Assembly: GCA_965247075.1 (NCBI GenBank)
Contig: CBDFGK010000003.1
Location: forward strand, 682,001 to 746,000
Length of the DNA: 64,000 nucleotides
Reading direction: 5' to 3'
From: CBDFGK01 sp965247075
GTDB lineage: Bacteria > Pseudomonadota > Gammaproteobacteria > Pseudomonadales > Halieaceae
This document shows, piece after piece, positions 27,889 to 35,910 of this stretch. The notes below the pieces were generated by a model that searched no databases, was not told the origin of the DNA, and saw nothing but the letters and a program-made list of their open reading frames with translations. The position numbers and the translations under genes are program-made. Each line of letters opens with the position of its first letter. Position 1 is the stretch's first letter.

Positions 27889-29162
27889 TGCAAACCTCCT
27901 TACCGGCAGATTTCCTCGCCACCGAACCGGGTCGAGAGGCGGACAGTATATTGCGTGCCTGCGTGCACTGTGGTTTTTGCACGGCCACTTGCCCCACCTA
28001 CCAGGTGTTGGGCAACGAACTGGACAGCCCGCGCGGGCGCATCTATTTGATCAAATCCATGCTGGAAGGCGAGGCGGTTACTGACATCACCCGCATCCAT
28101 CTGGATCGTTGCCTGACTTGCCAGTCTTGCGAAACTACCTGTCCCTCGGGGGTCAATTATCACCGCCTGCTGGATATCGGTAGGCAGGAAGTGGAAATTC
28201 GCGCGCCGCGATCAATACCTGAGCGCTTGTTGCGCTGGAGTATTCGGCAGGTGCTGCCCTACCGGCGCCGCTTCACGCCGCTGCTGCGCATCGGGCAGGC
28301 AGTGCGAGCCCTGTTGCCGCCGCTGCTAAAGCAGCACGTGCCAAAACCGCGCGCACGGCTCAAGGGGTCGGTGGATTCACATGCACGCAAGGTCATTCTG
28401 GTGCAGGGTTGTGTGCAACCCGGTTTGTCGCCCAATACCAACGCTGCTACTGCTTTGGTGTTGGGCCGGCTGGGTATCGAGACGCTTACGGTCGCGGCGG
28501 AGAGCTGTTGCGGCGCGGCCAGCTATCACCTCAACGCCCAGACCGAAGGGCTGGATTTCGCCCGTCGCAATATCGATGCCTGGTGGCCGTTGATAGAAAA
28601 CGGCAGCATCAAAGCCATAGTGATGACCGCCAGCGGTTGCAGTAATTTTGTGCAGGACTATCAACACTTATTGAAAGCGGACCCGGATTACGCAGCGCGC
28701 GCTGAAAAAGTGGTGGGTTTGCTCAAGGATATTTCGGAAGTTCTGGCGGCTGAAGACCTGGCACCGCTGGCCGTAACAGCCGCTGAGCGCATCAGTTGGC
28801 ACTGCCCCTGCACCGCCCAGCACGGACAACAGCTGGATCAGACCACCCGCCAGGTTTTGACCGGGCTGGGTTTTGAGCTGCCCACTGTGGTCGATGCGCA
28901 TCTGTGCTGCGGCTCGGCGGGCACCCATTCCCTGCTCCAGAGCGCTATTGCGGTAGCGCTGCGCGAGCGGAAGCTTGATGCTCTGCAAGTTTCCGCGCCG
29001 GATCGCATCGTAACCGCCAACATAGGCTGCCAAACCCATCTTGCCGCCGGCACTGAAACGCCAGTGGTTCACTGGATCGAACTGGTGGCAGGCGCCATGG
29101 GGTCTACAATACATGAGGTCAAAAACAGAGACAGACTAATAGAAGGAGATCGCCATGTTTGA
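27888..29162 (+). CDS. glcF: Glycolate oxidase iron-sulfur subunit GlcF
   Basis: A 424-residue membrane-associated subunit passing electrons from GlcDE to the quinone pool. Two 4Fe-4S ferredoxin motifs are complete: C25-C28-C31-C35 in CVHCGFCTATCP and C75-C78-C81-C85 in CLTCQSCETTCP. Two cysteine-rich CCG domains follow (ESCCGAASY and LCCGSAGTH). Its stop overlaps the start of the NTF2-like gene by eight bases, tying that gene into the operon. Confidence 0.93.
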   Translation: MQTSLPADFLATEPGREADSILRACVHCGFCTATCPTYQVLGNELDSPRGRIYLIKSMLEGEAVTDITRIHLDRCLTCQSCETTCPSGVNYHRLLDIGRQEVEIRAPRSIPERLLRWSIRQVLPYRRRFTPLLRIGQAVRALLPPLLKQHVPKPRARLKGSVDSHARKVILVQGCVQPGLSPNTNAATALVLGRLGIETLTVAAESCCGAASYHLNAQTEGLDFARRNIDAWWPLIENGSIKAIVMTASGCSNFVQDYQHLLKADPDYAARAEKVVGLLKDISEVLAAEDLAPLAVTAAERISWHCPCTAQHGQQLDQTTRQVLTGLGFELPTVVDAHLCCGSAGTHSLLQSAIAVALRERKLDALQVSAPDRIVTANIGCQTHLAAGTETPVVHWIELVAGAMGSTIHEVKNRDRLIEGDRHV

Positions 29163-29589
29163 AGATGAACATCCCGCCCGTCGCGCCGCATTGCTTTCAC
29201 GCGAGTATGTGCAAACCCATAACAGGGAAGGCTGGCTGGGGCTGTATGCCGAAGACGCCATTATCGAAGACCCCATCGGTGTCTCTATGATTGATCCTGA
29301 AGGCAACGGACACCGGGGCCCGGCGGCACGCGAGGCTTTCTGGGATAACTTTATCGTCCCTGCCAATATCAGCATTGAGATTCATCATTCCTACGCCGCC
29401 GGTAACGAGGTGGCCAACCGCATCACCATTACCACCGAAATTCCTGCCGGTGAAGGCAAGCAGCTGATTCAACTGGTAACCGGGGTCTTTTGTTACCACG
29501 TCGACGACGAGGGCAAGCTGTTGTCCCTGCGTGGCTACTGGGAAACGGAAGATCCGGCCAATTCCCTGACCGAGGTTAATGCTGCCTGA
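29155..29589 (+). CDS. SnoaL/NTF2-like protein
   Basis: A 144-residue cytosolic protein with the NTF2 cone fold: an N-terminal helix pair (LSREYVQTHNREGWLGLY), then AEDAIIEDPIG, where an acidic residue points into the pocket. The end YHVDDEGKLLSLRGYWE is the final beta sheet. It resembles steroid-isomerase-like or polyketide-cyclase-like proteins, whose substrates vary. The start follows AAGGAG and overlaps glcF, so it is translated from the glc mRNA; whether it has a role in glycolate use is unknown. Confidence 0.75.
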   Translation: MFEDEHPARRAALLSREYVQTHNREGWLGLYAEDAIIEDPIGVSMIDPEGNGHRGPAAREAFWDNFIVPANISIEIHHSYAAGNEVANRITITTEIPAGEGKQLIQLVTGVFCYHVDDEGKLLSLRGYWETEDPANSLTEVNAA

Positions 29590-29626
29590 ATTTGGTAAAC
29601 CCGGGGTCAGCGTAAAAACTCCTTAG

Positions 29627-30493
29627 CTAACCTTGCCGCGTAAACGGCTGCACAAATTGACGAAACGGATCGACGGGGTATTCCTGCTCCTCGATCCCGA
29701 TATCCCTGATCTGCGCGCCCTGCGCATCCCCAAAGCCACCCTCTGGCCAGAAATAGGTGCCAAACAGCCAGTCCCAGACAATCAGGTTGCTGCCGTAGTT
29801 GTGGTTGGCGATGGCGACTGTTGCGTTGTGATGCCAGCGATGTAACTGCGCGTTGGAGAAAATATAGTTGAGCGGACCGAGGTTTTGCCGGGTGTTGCCG
29901 TGCTGCCAGTAGCCGTGAAAAATCGAGAACAGGGTGATAAACAATACCGTGGTTTCATCCGCACCGAGGATTAACACCGGCAACACCGTGCAGCTCTGCA
30001 AAATGGTCACGTCCACATAGTGAAACTTGGTGGCGTTGAGCCAGTACAGCCGGGTGGGGCTGTGATGAATTTTGTGAAAGCGCCACAACCAGGGCAGTTC
30101 GTGGTTGGCGCGGTGCCACCAGTAGGCTCCAAATTCACCCAGTACCAGCGCCATTGGCACCTGCACCCACAATGACCACTGGTTGGGCCAGACCTGCGCG
30201 CCGCCGCCGGCCAGGCTGATCGCGGTAGCCGAAATCACCAACTGGATAGCCGGGCTTTGCAGCAGAAAGTTATTAATGACGACGGTGACCCCGTCGGGGT
30301 AGTAGTTTTCCTTCAGGGTGGGGCGCCAGTCACTATTAAAACCTTGCAACAGTTCGCCACCGATCACGAACAACAGGCTTATGGCGGTGACGATGCCGAA
30401 GATCGCCAATGGGTTGACGCCGGCATCCACCGCCAGCCAGGCGCCGGTCATGGCACATACCATGCATACCGGGTATCCCAGTTTTGACCACAT
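29627..30493 (-). CDS. Sterol desaturase / fatty acid hydroxylase family membrane enzyme
   Basis: A 288-residue integral membrane diiron enzyme. The metal-binding histidine boxes are HRANH, HKIHH and HRWHH (plus NHNYG), in the order and spacing of the family, which hydroxylates or desaturates lipids with O2. Four hydrophobic helices surround them. The start is ATG 30493, with GGAGGA ten bases upstream on the minus strand. The ribosome site lies within the last codons of a decayed PLP-enzyme gene. Substrate unknown. Confidence 0.85.
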   Translation of the reverse strand: MWSKLGYPVCMVCAMTGAWLAVDAGVNPLAIFGIVTAISLLFVIGGELLQGFNSDWRPTLKENYYPDGVTVVINNFLLQSPAIQLVISATAISLAGGGAQVWPNQWSLWVQVPMALVLGEFGAYWWHRANHELPWLWRFHKIHHSPTRLYWLNATKFHYVDVTILQSCTVLPVLILGADETTVLFITLFSIFHGYWQHGNTRQNLGPLNYIFSNAQLHRWHHNATVAIANHNYGSNLIVWDWLFGTYFWPEGGFGDAQGAQIRDIGIEEQEYPVDPFRQFVQPFTRQG

Positions 30494-30494
30494 G

Positions 30495-30653
30495 CTAGAG
30501 AATTTCCTCCAGGTAACCGAACAGGCCAACCGAACCGCCGGTGTGAATGAACACTATATTATCATCGCTGTTGAAGGGCCCGAGCCCGCCCACGATTTTT
30601 TGAGTATTTTCTGTCACTGGTGATTCGGCCTGTGCATCATTATTCCGTCGCAT
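30495..30653 (-). pseudogene. C-terminal remnant of a D-cysteine desulfhydrase / ACC deaminase-like PLP enzyme
   Basis: A 52-codon frame ends in VFIHTGGSVGLFGYLEEIL at a TAG just before the desaturase start. The segment FIHTGG followed by a Leu-Phe-X-Tyr element is the C-terminal phosphate-binding end of fold-type II PLP enzymes such as D-cysteine desulfhydrase and ACC deaminase. The preceding ~300 residues are absent; upstream lies the promoter of the TSUP gene. I read it as the leftover 3' end of a deleted gene. Confidence 0.55.
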
Positions 30654-30667
30654 TGTAGTATAACGCT

Positions 30668-31420
30668 ATGTTCACTGACCCCATGTTCTATCTCGTCGCC
30701 ATTCCCGGCGTAATGCTTTACGGTATTGCCAAGGGCGGCTTCGCCGGTCCGGTGGCGGTATTGGCTGTGCCGATGATGGCGCTGGTGATGTCACCCACCC
30801 AGGCGGCGGCCATCCTGTTGCCCATCCTGGTGGTGATGGATGTGCTGGTAGTAAAAACCTATTGGGGCGTGTTCAATAAAACGGCGCTGAAATACCTGTT
30901 GCCGCCGGCAGTGGTCGGTATCGGTATTGGCTACCTCAGCGTCGAATTGATGAACGACAATTACCTGCGTTTGCTAATCGGCTGCATCTCGCTGCTGTTC
31001 GGCCTGCAGAGTCTGTTCGGGCACAACATTGAAACCAAACGTCCGCACCGCCGCAGCAGTGCCACGGTATTTGGCGCTATCGCCGGTTTTACAAGTTTTA
31101 GTATCCACGCCGGCGGGCCGCCGCTGACCATGTACCTGATGCCGCGGGGATTGCCGCCGCTGTTATATGCAGGCACGGCGGGAATGTTTTTTGCCGTGGT
31201 GAATTTTGTGAAAATTTTCCCCTATTACTTGCTCGGTCAACTGGCACTGGACACCCTGCTGTTGTCGCTGGTGCTGTTGCCGCTGGCACCGTTGGGTGTG
31301 GCCATAGGGCACCGGTTGGTTAAGAGCACCGATCCGCAGCTGTATTACCGCATCATCAGTTTCTTTTTGATTGTGCTCGGCGCCGTGCTGATTTATGAGG
31401 GTCTAAAAGTCGTGGGGTGA
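30668..31420 (+). CDS. TauE/SafE (TSUP) family membrane permease
   Basis: A 250-residue protein with about eight hydrophobic helices and two TSUP half-repeats: GVMLYGIAKGGFAGPVAVLAV near the N-terminus and GFTSFSIHAGGPPLTMYLMP in the middle. It is distinct from the TSUP protein at 12343. Likely an anion exporter; the substrate is not evident. It marks the last core-like gene before the accessory region. Confidence 0.85.
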   Translation: MFTDPMFYLVAIPGVMLYGIAKGGFAGPVAVLAVPMMALVMSPTQAAAILLPILVVMDVLVVKTYWGVFNKTALKYLLPPAVVGIGIGYLSVELMNDNYLRLLIGCISLLFGLQSLFGHNIETKRPHRRSSATVFGAIAGFTSFSIHAGGPPLTMYLMPRGLPPLLYAGTAGMFFAVVNFVKIFPYYLLGQLALDTLLLSLVLLPLAPLGVAIGHRLVKSTDPQLYYRIISFFLIVLGAVLIYEGLKVVG

Positions 31421-31582
31421 TTCGGCGTTGAGGAATTATCACAGCATGAAAGTTTGCAAGTTAGTGGTGGCCGTCTTGGGGCGATTGGCGAGCCGGCGAC
31501 TTTTGCCTGCGCGCCCTGCAGGGAGGTCAATTCATGGTCAGATTGGATGGCATTTAACCCAGCAGGGTTACTTCGGTGTGTG

Positions 31583-31606
31583 TATAATTCATGGATATGT
31601 ACACAT
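31583..31606 (+). promoter_or_regulatory. Putative vapBC promoter and operator
   Basis: A consensus -10 box TATAAT at 31583-31588 lies 31 bases before the vapB start. It is embedded in an imperfect inverted repeat, TGTGTGTA with TGTACACA, a likely autoregulatory site for the VapB-VapC complex. No convincing -35 box is visible. Confidence 0.4.
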
Positions 31607-31618
31607 TGAGGTTAAATT

Positions 31619-31822
31619 ATGCGCACCAATATTGTCATCGATGATCAGTTGATGCTGGAAGCACTCAAGGCAACCGGTATCCGAACAAAACGGGAGCTAG
31701 TGGAGGAGGGGCTTCGATCGTTAATTCGACTCAGAAAGCAGGCGTCAGTCCGTAACTACCGGGGTAAGCTCAAGTGGACGGGAGATCTGGACGAAATGCG
31801 TAGAGATGACGAATGCTTGTAG
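31619..31822 (+). CDS. vapB: VapB-type antitoxin
   Basis: A 67-residue antitoxin. The N-terminus RTNIVIDDQLMLEALKATG and the following helix pair (KRELVEEGLRSLIRL) form a ribbon-helix-helix DNA-binding fold that should repress its own operon. The C-terminal RGKLKWTGDLDEMRRD would wrap the toxin. It overlaps vapC by ten bases, as usual for coupled toxin-antitoxin pairs. Confidence 0.88.
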   Translation: MRTNIVIDDQLMLEALKATGIRTKRELVEEGLRSLIRLRKQASVRNYRGKLKWTGDLDEMRRDDECL

Positions 31823-32205
31823 ATTCCTCGGTTTGGATCGACTATTTCAATGAAATTGATAACCGGGCCACAAATCGCCTGGATCAGGATCTGGGCATGG
31901 AACGTATTATTGTCGCTGACATCGTTCTTGCCGAAGTGCTCAGCGGGTTCAAATCGGAAGGCGATTTCAGAAAAGCGGAGCGTTTGCTAAGCAGTTTCGA
32001 AATCCATTTTGTAGTTGGAGTGAAAATGGCAATACGTTCGGCCAGAAACTACCGGCACCTGCGGGCGCGGGGCATCACCGTACGCAAGATGAGAGACGTA
32101 CTTATCGCCAGCTACTGTATCGAGCACAAATTGTATCTACTGCATCGCGACCGTGACTTCGATCCCTTCGTGCAGCTCCTGGGTCTAAAAAGTGTGTTGC
32201 ACTAG
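31813..32205 (+). CDS. vapC: VapC-type PIN-domain ribonuclease toxin
   Basis: A 130-residue PIN-domain toxin that would cleave RNA when its antitoxin is degraded. The acidic metal-binding residues are in place: D4 in MLVDSSVWIDYF, E in VLAEVLSGF, D in RKMRDVLIASY and D in LHRDRDFDPF. Its coupling to vapB and the lack of truncation suggest a functional module. It opens the accessory region. Confidence 0.9.
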   Translation: MLVDSSVWIDYFNEIDNRATNRLDQDLGMERIIVADIVLAEVLSGFKSEGDFRKAERLLSSFEIHFVVGVKMAIRSARNYRHLRARGITVRKMRDVLIASYCIEHKLYLLHRDRDFDPFVQLLGLKSVLH

Positions 32206-32351
32206 CTTGTGGACTGCTCCTCCCGCATCAATTCGATAAACGCCCGAATAAGCACAGGGTCGAACTGGCGCAGAGACTGCCAGCCGGATAGCGCTACTGA
32301 CAGTAGGGCGATGCCCAACAGCAGGGCCAACTGTTTAAGGCGAACAGACAT
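32202..32351 (-). CDS. Small single-pass membrane protein, hypothetical
   Basis: A 49-codon frame whose N-terminal half is strongly hydrophobic (LKQLALLLGIALLSVALSGW), followed by a charged tail ending MREEQSTS. It is convergent with vapC and divergent from the NTF2-like gene at 32399. No clear ribosome site precedes it. It may be a real small membrane protein or chance; I do not recognise a family. Confidence 0.35.
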   Translation of the reverse strand: MSVRLKQLALLLGIALLSVALSGWQSLRQFDPVLIRAFIELMREEQSTS

Positions 32352-32398
32352 GATCAATAGGCTAGTATACTGGCGGTGTTTTAGACAGGAGTAAAAGT

Positions 32399-32803
32399 AT
32401 GTCGGATATTGAAGCAAACAAAGCTGTGGTGAGAGGGTTTCTCAAGGCGATGTCTCGCGGTGATATGGCCTATATTCTCGATGCCTATGCCGAGGATGGC
32501 TACGTGCATACCATGGGCAGCACGCCTATCTCCGGCAAGTATGACAAGGCACAAATTGCAGCGTTTGCCAGTGGCATTTATGACGCCTTTCCCAGCGGTC
32601 TTACTTTTACCATCAGCGGTGTTACCGCTGAGGGCGACCGTGTGGCGGTTGAGGCGGAATCTGACGGCGCGCATATCTCCGGCCAGAACTACCACAATTT
32701 TTATCACTTCCTGTTCATCCTGCGCGATGGCAAGGTCACGTCGCTAACAGAATACCTGGATACGCAGATGGTGCTGGACGTGCTGATGGCGCCGCCGGCC
32801 TGA
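32399..32803 (+). CDS. SnoaL/NTF2-like protein
   Basis: A 134-residue NTF2-fold protein: helix KAVVRGFLKAMSRGDMAYIL, then AYAEDGYVHTMGSTPISG (pocket strand), and the closing sheets HNFYHFLFILRDGKVTSLTEYLDT. The last segment is typical of the ketosteroid-isomerase-like SnoaL_2 group. The start is preceded by AGGAG. The substrate is unknown, and it has no sequence closeness to the NTF2 protein at 29155 beyond fold. Confidence 0.78.
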   Translation: MSDIEANKAVVRGFLKAMSRGDMAYILDAYAEDGYVHTMGSTPISGKYDKAQIAAFASGIYDAFPSGLTFTISGVTAEGDRVAVEAESDGAHISGQNYHNFYHFLFILRDGKVTSLTEYLDTQMVLDVLMAPPA

Positions 32804-33343
32804 TCAGGGCTTCAATATTGTGGGCTTGACCTCAATTGATGCGCTATCGCTGTTCAGCCAGATGTCGCCGTCGGTGACAGTGCACTGTAAATCCATGGCA
32901 GGCGCTGCCAGTGTTGCCAGCTTTGCACAGGTATCGCCGGGAACTTGGTAGATTTTCAATTTGTCGAAGCGCTGCAGGTCTTTCCGGTGTTTCTCCCACC
33001 ACACCGGTACCGCCCGTTTGCCGTAGCTGTAAAGAATCACCGAGCGACTGCGTGCACAGGCTTTGCGCAGCCGGTCCGGGTCTGGCGTGCCCAGTTCAAT
33101 CCACAGTTCAATGTCGCCGGTCAGGTTCTTCAGCCACAGGTCGGGCTCGTCGTCAATGCTTATCCCTCGGCCAAATTTCAGCGCTTCGTTGGCGTGGATA
33201 GCGAACACCAGTATTCGCAGCAGCATCCGTTCATCGGTCTCGGAGGGGTGGCGCGCAATGGTGAGGGGGAAGTCGCCGTAAACGTGACGGTCCATATCGG
33301 CGACGTTGAGGTTGCATTTAAAGATGGTTGATTTCTGCGCCAT
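32804..33343 (-). CDS. yaeQ: YaeQ family protein
   Basis: A 179-residue cytosolic protein clearly of the YaeQ family. It has KSTIFKCNLNVADMDRH at the start, RHPSETDERMLLRILVFA, and DDEPDLWLKNLTGDIELWIE, then RSVILYSYGKRAVPVWW. The fold is PD-(D/E)XK nuclease-like; E. coli YaeQ has been linked to transcription antitermination (RfaH suppression), but its biochemical role is unsettled. It is a core gene standing inside the accessory stretch. Confidence 0.9.
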   Translation of the reverse strand: MAQKSTIFKCNLNVADMDRHVYGDFPLTIARHPSETDERMLLRILVFAIHANEALKFGRGISIDDEPDLWLKNLTGDIELWIELGTPDPDRLRKACARSRSVILYSYGKRAVPVWWEKHRKDLQRFDKLKIYQVPGDTCAKLATLAAPAMDLQCTVTDGDIWLNSDSASIEVKPTILKP

Positions 33344-33463
33344 GGGTGGGGACGTACCAGAGTGACCTGAAAAGCCGCACCATTCTGACCTTTTTTACAC
33401 TGCCGTACCAGTATCACTGGGGTTAGTATCATTGCTCGAATTCTACAATGGCAATGTTGGGCA

Positions 33464-34459
33464 ATGAGCAAAGTACTGATTACCGGCGGCACCGGGTTTA
33501 TTGGCAATCATGTGACGCGCATGGTTCTGGAGCAGGGCGATGAGGTCAGGGTCATGGTTATGCCCGGTGAAGATCGATCCCCCCTGAATGGCATGGATGT
33601 CGAATTTGTTGAAGGCAATCTGCTGGATCACGATTCTTTTGCGCCGGCTCTGAAAGGGGTGGAGAAGATGTACCATCTGGCGGCATTGTTCGCGGTGTGG
33701 ACCAAAGATCCCGACCTGCACTACAAGATCAATGTGCAGGGTACCGAAGCTTTGATGAAGGCCGCCCTCCAAGCCGATCTGGAAAAAATTGTTTATACCA
33801 GCAGCATCGCCGCCATTGGCGTAGCAGGTGGCGGCAAAATGTCGAACGAGGAGACGGCGTTTAACAGTTGGCTGTGGGCCAGTGAGTACATCATGTCCAA
33901 GTTCATCAGCCACAACGTGGTGAAGGGCATGGCCTTTGATGGCTTGCCGGTGACCTTGGTTATGCCAGGCCTGCCATTTGGTCCCGGTGACCGCGCGCCC
34001 ACTCCCACCGGTACTATGATTTTGAGTGTGCTCAAAGGCCGGGCCAAGAACTATTGGCAGGGCGGTGTATGCCCTGTGGATGTGCGGGATGTGGCGCGCG
34101 GGCACGTGCTGGCAATGGAGCAAGGTAGGGTTGGCCAGTCCTACTGCCTGGCCAATACCGAAGCCAACAGCAGCAACAAAGACCTGCTTGGCCTGATCGG
34201 CAAAATTGCCGGCGTGGATGGCGTGGCCACGCAGGAAGTATCCGCCAAAGTCATGCTGCGCGTGGCCTGGTTGATGGAGATGTGGTCAAAAGTTAGCGGT
34301 AAGGCGCCCATGACTACTGTTAAGAATACCCGCTACATCTTGCAGGAAGGCTATGTGGATGCCACCAAGGCCGTTACTGAGTTGGGTATACCGCAAAGCC
34401 CCATAGAAACCGCCATCGAAGACTCTATCAACTGGTTCCGGGAAAACGGTTACGCCTGA
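33464..34459 (+). CDS. NAD(P)-dependent epimerase/dehydratase (extended SDR)
   Basis: A 331-residue extended short-chain dehydrogenase. The cofactor-binding motif is TGGTGFIGNH at residues 7-16, the catalytic YxxxK pair appears in SEYIMSK near 143-149, and the substrate-side segment VMPGLPFGPGDRAP resembles the dihydroflavonol-reductase and hopanoid-associated HpnA branch. It is isolated, with a 35-bp perfect inverted repeat starting four bases after its stop codon. Its substrate is not predictable. Confidence 0.82.
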   Translation: MSKVLITGGTGFIGNHVTRMVLEQGDEVRVMVMPGEDRSPLNGMDVEFVEGNLLDHDSFAPALKGVEKMYHLAALFAVWTKDPDLHYKINVQGTEALMKAALQADLEKIVYTSSIAAIGVAGGGKMSNEETAFNSWLWASEYIMSKFISHNVVKGMAFDGLPVTLVMPGLPFGPGDRAPTPTGTMILSVLKGRAKNYWQGGVCPVDVRDVARGHVLAMEQGRVGQSYCLANTEANSSNKDLLGLIGKIAGVDGVATQEVSAKVMLRVAWLMEMWSKVSGKAPMTTVKNTRYILQEGYVDATKAVTELGIPQSPIETAIEDSINWFRENGYA

Positions 34460-34462
34460 TAA

Positions 34463-34552
34463 ATTTGGGGTCAGAGTAAAACCGTCATTTATGGCCAAGC
34501 TACGGGCCAAAGCAAAATGGCCATAAATGACGGTTTTACTCTGACCCCAAAT
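34463..34552. repeat. MITE-like element: 35-bp perfect inverted repeat
   Basis: The left arm 34463-34497 begins ATTTGGGGTCAGAGTAAAAC and ends ATGGCCA. The right arm 34518-34552 is its exact reverse complement, with a 20-base loop between. The ends carry GGGGTCAGAGTAAAA, a sequence I associate with elements mobilised by REP-associated (IS200-like) tyrosine transposases. A single related arm (GGGGTCAGCGTAAAA) lies at 29603-29617. Transcribed, it would form a long hairpin and could terminate the upstream gene. Confidence 0.75.
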
Positions 34553-34845
34553 CTAAATCATTGGCCAGGCAATCACGTACATGCGTGGCTACCTGTAATC
34601 CTGCTACCGGCAGGCCGGCGTGATCAATACCGGCACTGATACTGGCGCCGCTTTTTACCGCGGCTCGATGGCTTTCACCATGGGCGCAACGCGCTTGCGT
34701 AGGGTCTTACTGTGATATTCCGGTAGCGGGCCTCGTGGTGCACGCCCAGTGTTTTCTGAAACAGTTTGCGGAAGGTGGTTCTTCTCCGGTCCTGTGAGTG
34801 AATATTAGGCCGCGCATCGTTGCCATTAACCTACAAGAAAACACC
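34553..34845. other. No intact gene; possible regulator fragment
   Basis: I see no convincing open reading frame. On the minus strand around 34700-34800 a short run reads TTFRKLFQKTLGV, which resembles the recognition helix of AraC-family regulators. The frame breaks on both sides, so it is at most a fragment. Confidence 0.3.
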
Positions 34846-34873
34846 TTGACTGTATCTCATTTGAGATACATAT
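34846..34873 (+). promoter_or_regulatory. Promoter and operator of the RelBE-like locus
   Basis: TTGACT at 34846-34851 is a near-consensus -35 box. It is followed by the palindrome GTATCTCATTTGAGATAC (34852-34869, two 8-base arms), which occupies the spacer, and an AT-rich -10 region at about 34867-34874. An operator inside the spacer fits autorepression by the antitoxin-toxin complex. The ribosome site AGGAGG lies at about 34886-34891. Confidence 0.7.
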
Positions 34874-34898
34874 TACCTCCTGAACAGGAGGACTTGTT

Positions 34899-35198
34899 AT
34901 GCCCGCTCAAACCTCAATGCTCCACGTCCGCGTGGATGATCAACTCAAGGCCCAAGCTGCCGACGCCCTCGCTGGCGTTGGTCTGACGCTCTCGGATGCC
35001 GTGCGCATTCTGCTCACCCGTGTTGCCACAGAAGGCGGATTGCCTGCTGGCCTCACGATTGATTCGGACGCCTACGACGCCTGGTTCCGAGCCAAGGTGC
35101 AAGAGGCCATGGACGATCCGCGTCCTTCGGTTCCTCACAGCCGGGTCATCAGTGATGCACAGGCGCTGATTGACGGGAAGCGCCGTGCTCAGTCTTGA
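34899..35198 (+). CDS. RelB/DinJ-family antitoxin
   Basis: A 99-residue antitoxin. The N-terminal LHVRVDDQLKAQAADALAGV and the segment LTLSDAVRILLTRVATEGG form the ribbon-helix-helix DNA-binding fold of the RelB/DinJ family. The longer C-terminal part should bind the toxin. It begins with ATG 34899 behind AGGAGG and the palindromic operator, and overlaps the toxin gene by 14 bases. Confidence 0.88.
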   Translation: MPAQTSMLHVRVDDQLKAQAADALAGVGLTLSDAVRILLTRVATEGGLPAGLTIDSDAYDAWFRAKVQEAMDDPRPSVPHSRVISDAQALIDGKRRAQS

Positions 35199-35463
35199 AT
35201 GGAAGGCCACGGCAATCGCTGACTTGCCGGCGATTGTCGACTACATCTCGGACGACAACCCCGACGCCGCCCAGGCTCTGAAAGACGAGATCGAAACGAA
35301 TACTTCACGTCTGCCAGAGAACCCACAGCTCTATCGGGTCGGTCGAGTGGATGGCACCCGCGAGATGGTGGTGCGCCTAAACTATTTGGTGGTCTATGCA
35401 GAAGATGCCCGCGCTGTGACAGTCCTGCGAGTGCTGCACGCTGCGCAACAGTGGCCGAGGTAA
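35185..35463 (+). CDS. RelE/ParE-family toxin
   Basis: A 92-residue protein of the RelE/ParE fold: LEWKATAIADLPAIVDYIS, DAAQALKDEIE and the closing strands REMVVRLNYLVVYAEDARAVTVLRVLHAA. The LRVLHAAQQWP ending is characteristic of the ParE side of the superfamily. I start at GTG 35185, because the earlier TTG adds residues lying in the antitoxin coding overlap. ParE-like toxins target gyrase and RelE-like toxins cleave mRNA; which applies is not decidable here. Confidence 0.85.
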   Translation: MLSLEWKATAIADLPAIVDYISDDNPDAAQALKDEIETNTSRLPENPQLYRVGRVDGTREMVVRLNYLVVYAEDARAVTVLRVLHAAQQWPR

Positions 35464-35910
35464 TTCACTAGACATCAGTATCAGTCCAGAAACGGTCGAT
35501 TGCGCCGGCGCATCTCCCTGGGCTTGCCCCGGCCCGAGCCTTCCAGGATACCTGCGCATTCCGGGGTATTCGGCCGCCTATTCCTGCAACATCCGGCCAC
35601 CCATACCGGGGTATCCGGCCACCTGTGACGCGCTGCTGTGCATGAGGCACTATGCAAAGGCCGCGGAGGAAAAGCAGAGGGCGGCAGTGGAGGGGCTGTT
35701 CGGGTAAACGGCTTGCCGCTCTCTGGGCCTTGCCTTAAACGACTCCTTTCCCGCATAGTCCTTGAGGCGAAGTAAGATACAAGAAGTATTAATGGGGTGT
35801 CGAGAGTGTGGTCGTCCAGAAAATAGTCTCGGACCTTGAAATCGTGGAAAACGGCTCGCGCAGTGCCTGCGGTGAGTACCCGCATTGCCGGTACTGTAGA
35901 TCTTTTTCGC
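35464..35910. other. Mosaic of insertion-sequence debris
   Basis: No intact gene. Around 35565-35625 three copies of a GGYGGCCGRAT motif (minus strand) occur at short intervals, with CCGGTAT/CCGGAAT between them, resembling the repeated terminal motifs of IS21-family elements. The rest holds short open frames without recognisable content. I interpret it as nested transposon remains between the RelBE-like locus and the IS91 fragment. Confidence 0.4.
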
